From Elusimicrobia bacterium RIFOXYA2_FULL_47_53 (lineage in GTDB: Bacteria; Elusimicrobiota; Endomicrobiia; Endomicrobiales; XYA2-FULL-47-53): 64,000 bases of DNA. How positions within the stretch are numbered: position 1 is the stretch's first letter; each line of letters begins with the position of its first letter. Shown piece by piece: positions 61,105 to 64,000 of this stretch. The translations under genes and the position numbers were made by a program. The notes under the pieces were generated by a model that saw only the letters and a list, made by a program, of their open reading frames with translations, did not search any database and was not told where the DNA came from. The stretch lies in assembly GCA_001800315.1 (NCBI GenBank), contig MGVE01000018.1, forward strand, positions 1 through 64,000, written 5' to 3'.

Positions 61105-62358
61105 ATGATTTACCTTGAGAACCTTCGCAAGCAGGACCCGCAGATTTACGATGTGGTAAAAAAAGAGATCAGCCGCCAGAGGGGCACGCTGGAGCTGATA
61201 GCTTCCGAGAACCATACTTCGCTGGCGGTTATGGAGGCCCAGGGAACGCCTCTGACCAATAAGTACGCCGAGGGATACCCCGGGAAAAGATATTACGGCG
61301 GCTGCGAGGAAGTGGATGTTGCCGAGAATATTGCCATTGACAGGGCAAAACAGCTTTTCGGGGCGGAGCACGCGAATGTTCAGCCTCACTCGGGAACCCA
61401 GGCTAATATCGCGGTGCTGATGGCTATGCTGAATGTCGGCGACACGATAATGGGCATGAGCCTGGCTCACGGCGGGCATCTTTCACACGGCCATCCGCTT
61501 AATTTTTCGGGAAAATATTTTAAGATCGTCCCGTATACCGTAAGGCAGGATACCGAGCTTATAGATTATGACGAAATAGAAAAACTTGCCCGGGAAAACA
61601 AGCCTAAGATGATAATGACGGGAGCCAGCGCCTATTCAAGAATATGGGACTGGGCAAGGCTCCGCAAAATAGCCGACGACGCGGGCGCGTTCCTTGTGGC
61701 CGACATAGCCCATTACGCCGGACTTATGGCGGCGGGGGTTTATCCTTCCGCGGTTCCGTACGCCGATATCACGACCACAACCACGCACAAGACTCTTCGC
61801 GGGCCGAGAGGCGGCGTTATCATGTGCAAACAGAAATATGCTCAGATAATTGACAAAACCGTTTTCCCGGGAGACCAGGGCGGGCCGCTTATGCATGTCA
61901 TCGCCGCCAAGGCCGTCGCTTTCGGCGAGGCGCTTAAACCCGAATTTAAAAATTACCAGGAGCAGGTTTTGAAGAACTCTCGGGCTCTCGCCTCCGCTCT
62001 CGCGAAAGGCGGGCTCAGGATAGTTTCGGGGGGAACGGACTGCCACATGTTCCTTGTTGACCTTCGCCCGGTTTCCGTGAAGGGAAAGGACGCCCAGGCG
62101 GCTCTTGAAAAAATACTTATAACCGTTAACAAAAACGCTATCCCCTACGATCCGGAAAAGCCCATGGTCGCCTCAGGAATAAGAATAGGCACTCCCGCCG
62201 TGACGACAAGGGGGATGAAAGAGCCGGAGATGGAGAAAATAGCTCAGTGGATAATAAAGGCATTAAAAAACATTTCAAGCGAGCAGGCCTTAAGCGAAAT
62301 AGCAAAAGAAGTTAAGGGCGCCTGCGACAAATTCCCTTTATACCCGGAACTCGGCTAA
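61105..62358 (+). CDS. glyA: Serine hydroxymethyltransferase
   Basis: A 417-residue PLP enzyme that converts serine and tetrahydrofolate to glycine and methylene-[65 protein letters not shown] (PLP Lys) and [15 protein letters not shown] are all present. Length is normal. GAGAGG precedes the start. Confidence 0.96.
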   Translation: MIYLENLRKQDPQIYDVVKKEISRQRGTLELIASENHTSLAVMEAQGTPLTNKYAEGYPGKRYYGGCEEVDVAENIAIDRAKQLFGAEHANVQPHSGTQANIAVLMAMLNVGDTIMGMSLAHGGHLSHGHPLNFSGKYFKIVPYTVRQDTELIDYDEIEKLARENKPKMIMTGASAYSRIWDWARLRKIADDAGAFLVADIAHYAGLMAAGVYPSAVPYADITTTTTHKTLRGPRGGVIMCKQKYAQIIDKTVFPGDQGGPLMHVIAAKAVAFGEALKPEFKNYQEQVLKNSRALASALAKGGLRIVSGGTDCHMFLVDLRPVSVKGKDAQAALEKILITVNKNAIPYDPEKPMVASGIRIGTPAVTTRGMKEPEMEKIAQWIIKALKNISSEQALSEIAKEVKGACDKFPLYPELG

Positions 62359-62365
62359 AACAATA

Positions 62366-63385
62366 ATGCTATACTTTTTTGCTTTCCTCTTAGCGCTTAT
62401 CGGCACCGCGGTATTTACCCCGGTATCCATGTTTCTGGCCAGGAAGTTTGATGTAATGGACTATCCCAAAGCCAGAAAAGTTCACAGGCAGCCTCTGCCG
62501 CGCTGGGGCGGCATTGGAATATTCGCCGGTTATTTTTTCGCGATACTCGTGCTGGTAATTTTTTTCCCTTCGTTCCGGGAACTGATCTCCTATAAATACA
62601 AAGCCCTTTCGCTGATGAAAGAATTCAGCGGCATAATTTTCGGAGCCATACTGATTTTCACGCTCGGGCTTATAGACGACAAAAAACCGGTGCAGGCGCT
62701 TACAAAACTGCTGACTCAGATTATCGCCGCCTATGTGGTTATGGATTACGGCGTAAGAATTTCCGGGCTGGCGCTTCCGTTCACGAAGGGTTTTATTGAA
62801 TTTCCAATACTGCTCGGACAGATAATAACTGTTTTCTGGATAATCGGTTTTATGAACACGATTAACCTTGCCGACGGCTTAGACGGGCTTGCCTCCGGGA
62901 TAGTCGCGATAGCGTCAGGCACTTTTTTTGTGGTGGCCCTGCTTCAGGGGCAGACGAGTATAGTGTTTCTCGCAAAACAGCTGAGCCTCTCCGCTATACT
63001 TGCCGCCGGCCTTACGGGTGCGTGCCTCGGATTTTTGATCTATAATTTTAATCCGGCCAAGGTGTTTATGGGCGACTCGGGCGCTCTGTTCCTGGGTTTT
63101 ATGCTTGCCGTCATTAGCGCGATAGGGACCCTTAAAACCGCGGCTGTCATGTCTCTGTTTATTCCAATTACGGTCGTGGCTCTGCCGATACTGGATGTGG
63201 CGCTTTCAATTTTCAGGCGCATGAGAAAAGGAATGGGGCTCATGCAGCCCGACAAGGAACACATTCACCACAGGATACTCAGCTTTGGCTGGACTCACCG
63301 CGAAGTCGTGCTGCTTATGTATATTTTCACTCTTTTACTTTCCATAGTCTCTATTTTGCTGACAGTGTTTAAGGGAAAGGTTTAG
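62366..63385 (+). CDS. wecA: Undecaprenyl-phosphate GlcNAc-1-phosphate transferase (WecA/TagO-like)
   Basis: A 339-residue membrane enzyme of about ten helices that starts glycan assembly on undecaprenyl phosphate. [29 protein letters not shown] (acidic pair), [33 protein letters not shown] and [10 protein letters not shown] match the MraY/WecA family, WecA/TagO branch. The UDP-GlcNAc 2-epimerase gene follows directly, supporting a surface-polysaccharide role. Confidence 0.9.
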   Translation: MLYFFAFLLALIGTAVFTPVSMFLARKFDVMDYPKARKVHRQPLPRWGGIGIFAGYFFAILVLVIFFPSFRELISYKYKALSLMKEFSGIIFGAILIFTLGLIDDKKPVQALTKLLTQIIAAYVVMDYGVRISGLALPFTKGFIEFPILLGQIITVFWIIGFMNTINLADGLDGLASGIVAIASGTFFVVALLQGQTSIVFLAKQLSLSAILAAGLTGACLGFLIYNFNPAKVFMGDSGALFLGFMLAVISAIGTLKTAAVMSLFIPITVVALPILDVALSIFRRMRKGMGLMQPDKEHIHHRILSFGWTHREVVLLMYIFTLLLSIVSILLTVFKGKV

Positions 63386-63386
63386 G

Positions 63387-64000
63387 ATGAAAAACACAAG
63401 AAAAAAAATCCTGGCGGTTTTCGGCACCAGGCCGGAGGCCATAAAAATGGCCCCGCTGGTAAACCTTCTGCGCCGGACGCGCGAATATTTTACCGTCAAA
63501 GTATGCGTAACGGCCCAGCACCGGCAGATGCTTGATGAAGTTCTTGAAATCTTTAAAATAATACCCGATTACGACCTTAGCGTGATGCAGGACGGCCAGT
63601 CGCTCTATCACATTACCGCCGCGGCTGTTTCCAGGATGGAGGGCGTTCTTAAAAAAGAGAAGCCGGACCTTGTGCTGGTTCACGGCGACACTACAACCAC
63701 CTTCGCCGCCGCGCTTTCAGCGTTTTACGAAAAAATACCCGTGGGCCATGTTGAGGCGGGTTTACGCTCAGGAGACATAAGCCGACCGTTTCCCGAAGAG
63801 GCCAACAGGATACTTACGGACTCCGTTACGACTTTGTTTTTCGCGCCCACTGCCGCTTCAAAAGCCGCTTTATTAAAACAAAACCTCAGCAGGGAAAATA
63901 TTTTTATAACCGGTAACACCGTCATTGACGCCCTCAGGGAAGTCGCGGGCGGCAAGAGCGGTTTTACCAACGGGCAGCTTAAGAAACACCCGGCCTTAAA
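63387..64000 (+). CDS. wecB: UDP-N-acetylglucosamine 2-epimerase, truncated by the window end
   Basis: The first 204 or so residues are present. [72 protein letters not shown] and [11 protein letters not shown] are hallmarks of non-hydrolysing WecB, which makes UDP-ManNAc. It starts one base after the wecA-like stop, with AGG in the overlap, so the two are coupled. The C-terminus lies beyond base 64000. Confidence 0.93.
   Translation, partial: MKNTRKKILAVFGTRPEAIKMAPLVNLLRRTREYFTVKVCVTAQHRQMLDEVLEIFKIIPDYDLSVMQDGQSLYHITAAAVSRMEGVLKKEKPDLVLVHGDTTTTFAAALSAFYEKIPVGHVEAGLRSGDISRPFPEEANRILTDSVTTLFFAPTAASKAALLKQNLSRENIFITGNTVIDALREVAGGKSGFTNGQLKKHPAL

Overview
The window comes from a Gram-negative bacterium of moderate GC. 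It encodes outer-membrane proteins (a TolC-type channel, an Omp85 barrel, a FadL-type barrel), a lipoprotein PstS and a MacAB-type exporter. A PPi-type phosphofructokinase, GH13 and GH57 glycogen enzymes, a DUF4912 protein and a bacterial GlnRS suggest an uncultured lineage of the Elusimicrobiota or Omnitrophota kind. No rRNA gene is present, so this placement is inference. No tRNA gene was recognised.

Layout. 0.2-2.4 kb: typA and a GIY-YIG protein. 2.4-9.8 kb: an envelope-stress block consisting of an ECF sigma factor with its own GGAACTT/GTCTAA promoter, an anti-sigma factor, three CpxP/Spy-like periplasmic proteins, and TolC, MacA and MacB homologues. 10.3-11.3 kb: a LysM-M23 peptidase on a probably leaderless mRNA. 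11.7-22 kb: an accessory island that is visibly richer in AT. 22-30 kb: PPi-phosphofructokinase, Omp85, a methyltransferase, amt-glnK and glnS. 30-33 kb: a cobalt/nickel ECF transporter (cbiMNQO). 33-41.4 kb: a CcdA-like protein, a receiver-metallo-beta-lactamase fusion, pstS-C-A-B-B, phoU and a hemerythrin. 41-51.4 kb: glgB, an M48 protease, an M42 peptidase, glycosyltransferases, yajQ, pta and yjbQ. 51.5-64 kb: a FadL-type barrel, DUF4912 with GH57, LysM, HD-GYP, rsmI, argC, argJ, tsaC, glyA, a WecA-type transferase and a truncated wecB.

The main system is a type V-B CRISPR-Cas locus at 14.0-21.1 kb: a 1364-residue Cas12b, a Cas4-Cas1 fusion, cas2, a tracrRNA and ten identical 36-bp repeats with nine spacers. 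A tracrRNA can be read directly. A TTGACA-N17-TAGCAT promoter lies inside the 3' end of cas2, and it is followed by a segment that matches the reverse complement of most of the repeat in the same order. The locus also carries signs of decay and turnover. cas2 has one in-frame TAG followed by an intact C-terminal reading frame. A broken N-terminal piece of a different (type I-like) cas1 lies directly before cas12b. A single sequence resembling a type I-E repeat lies 30 bp after the array. The simplest reading is that interference could still work while spacer acquisition may be impaired, at a site that has hosted more than one CRISPR system.

Other points of interest are a tandem PstB pair whose degenerate residues complement each other, two genes (cbiQ and the M48 protease) that seem to start at AUC and AUU, a family of MITE-like elements ending in TTGAGTCA-type inverted repeats, and a palindrome found both before and inside a four-helix-bundle gene.
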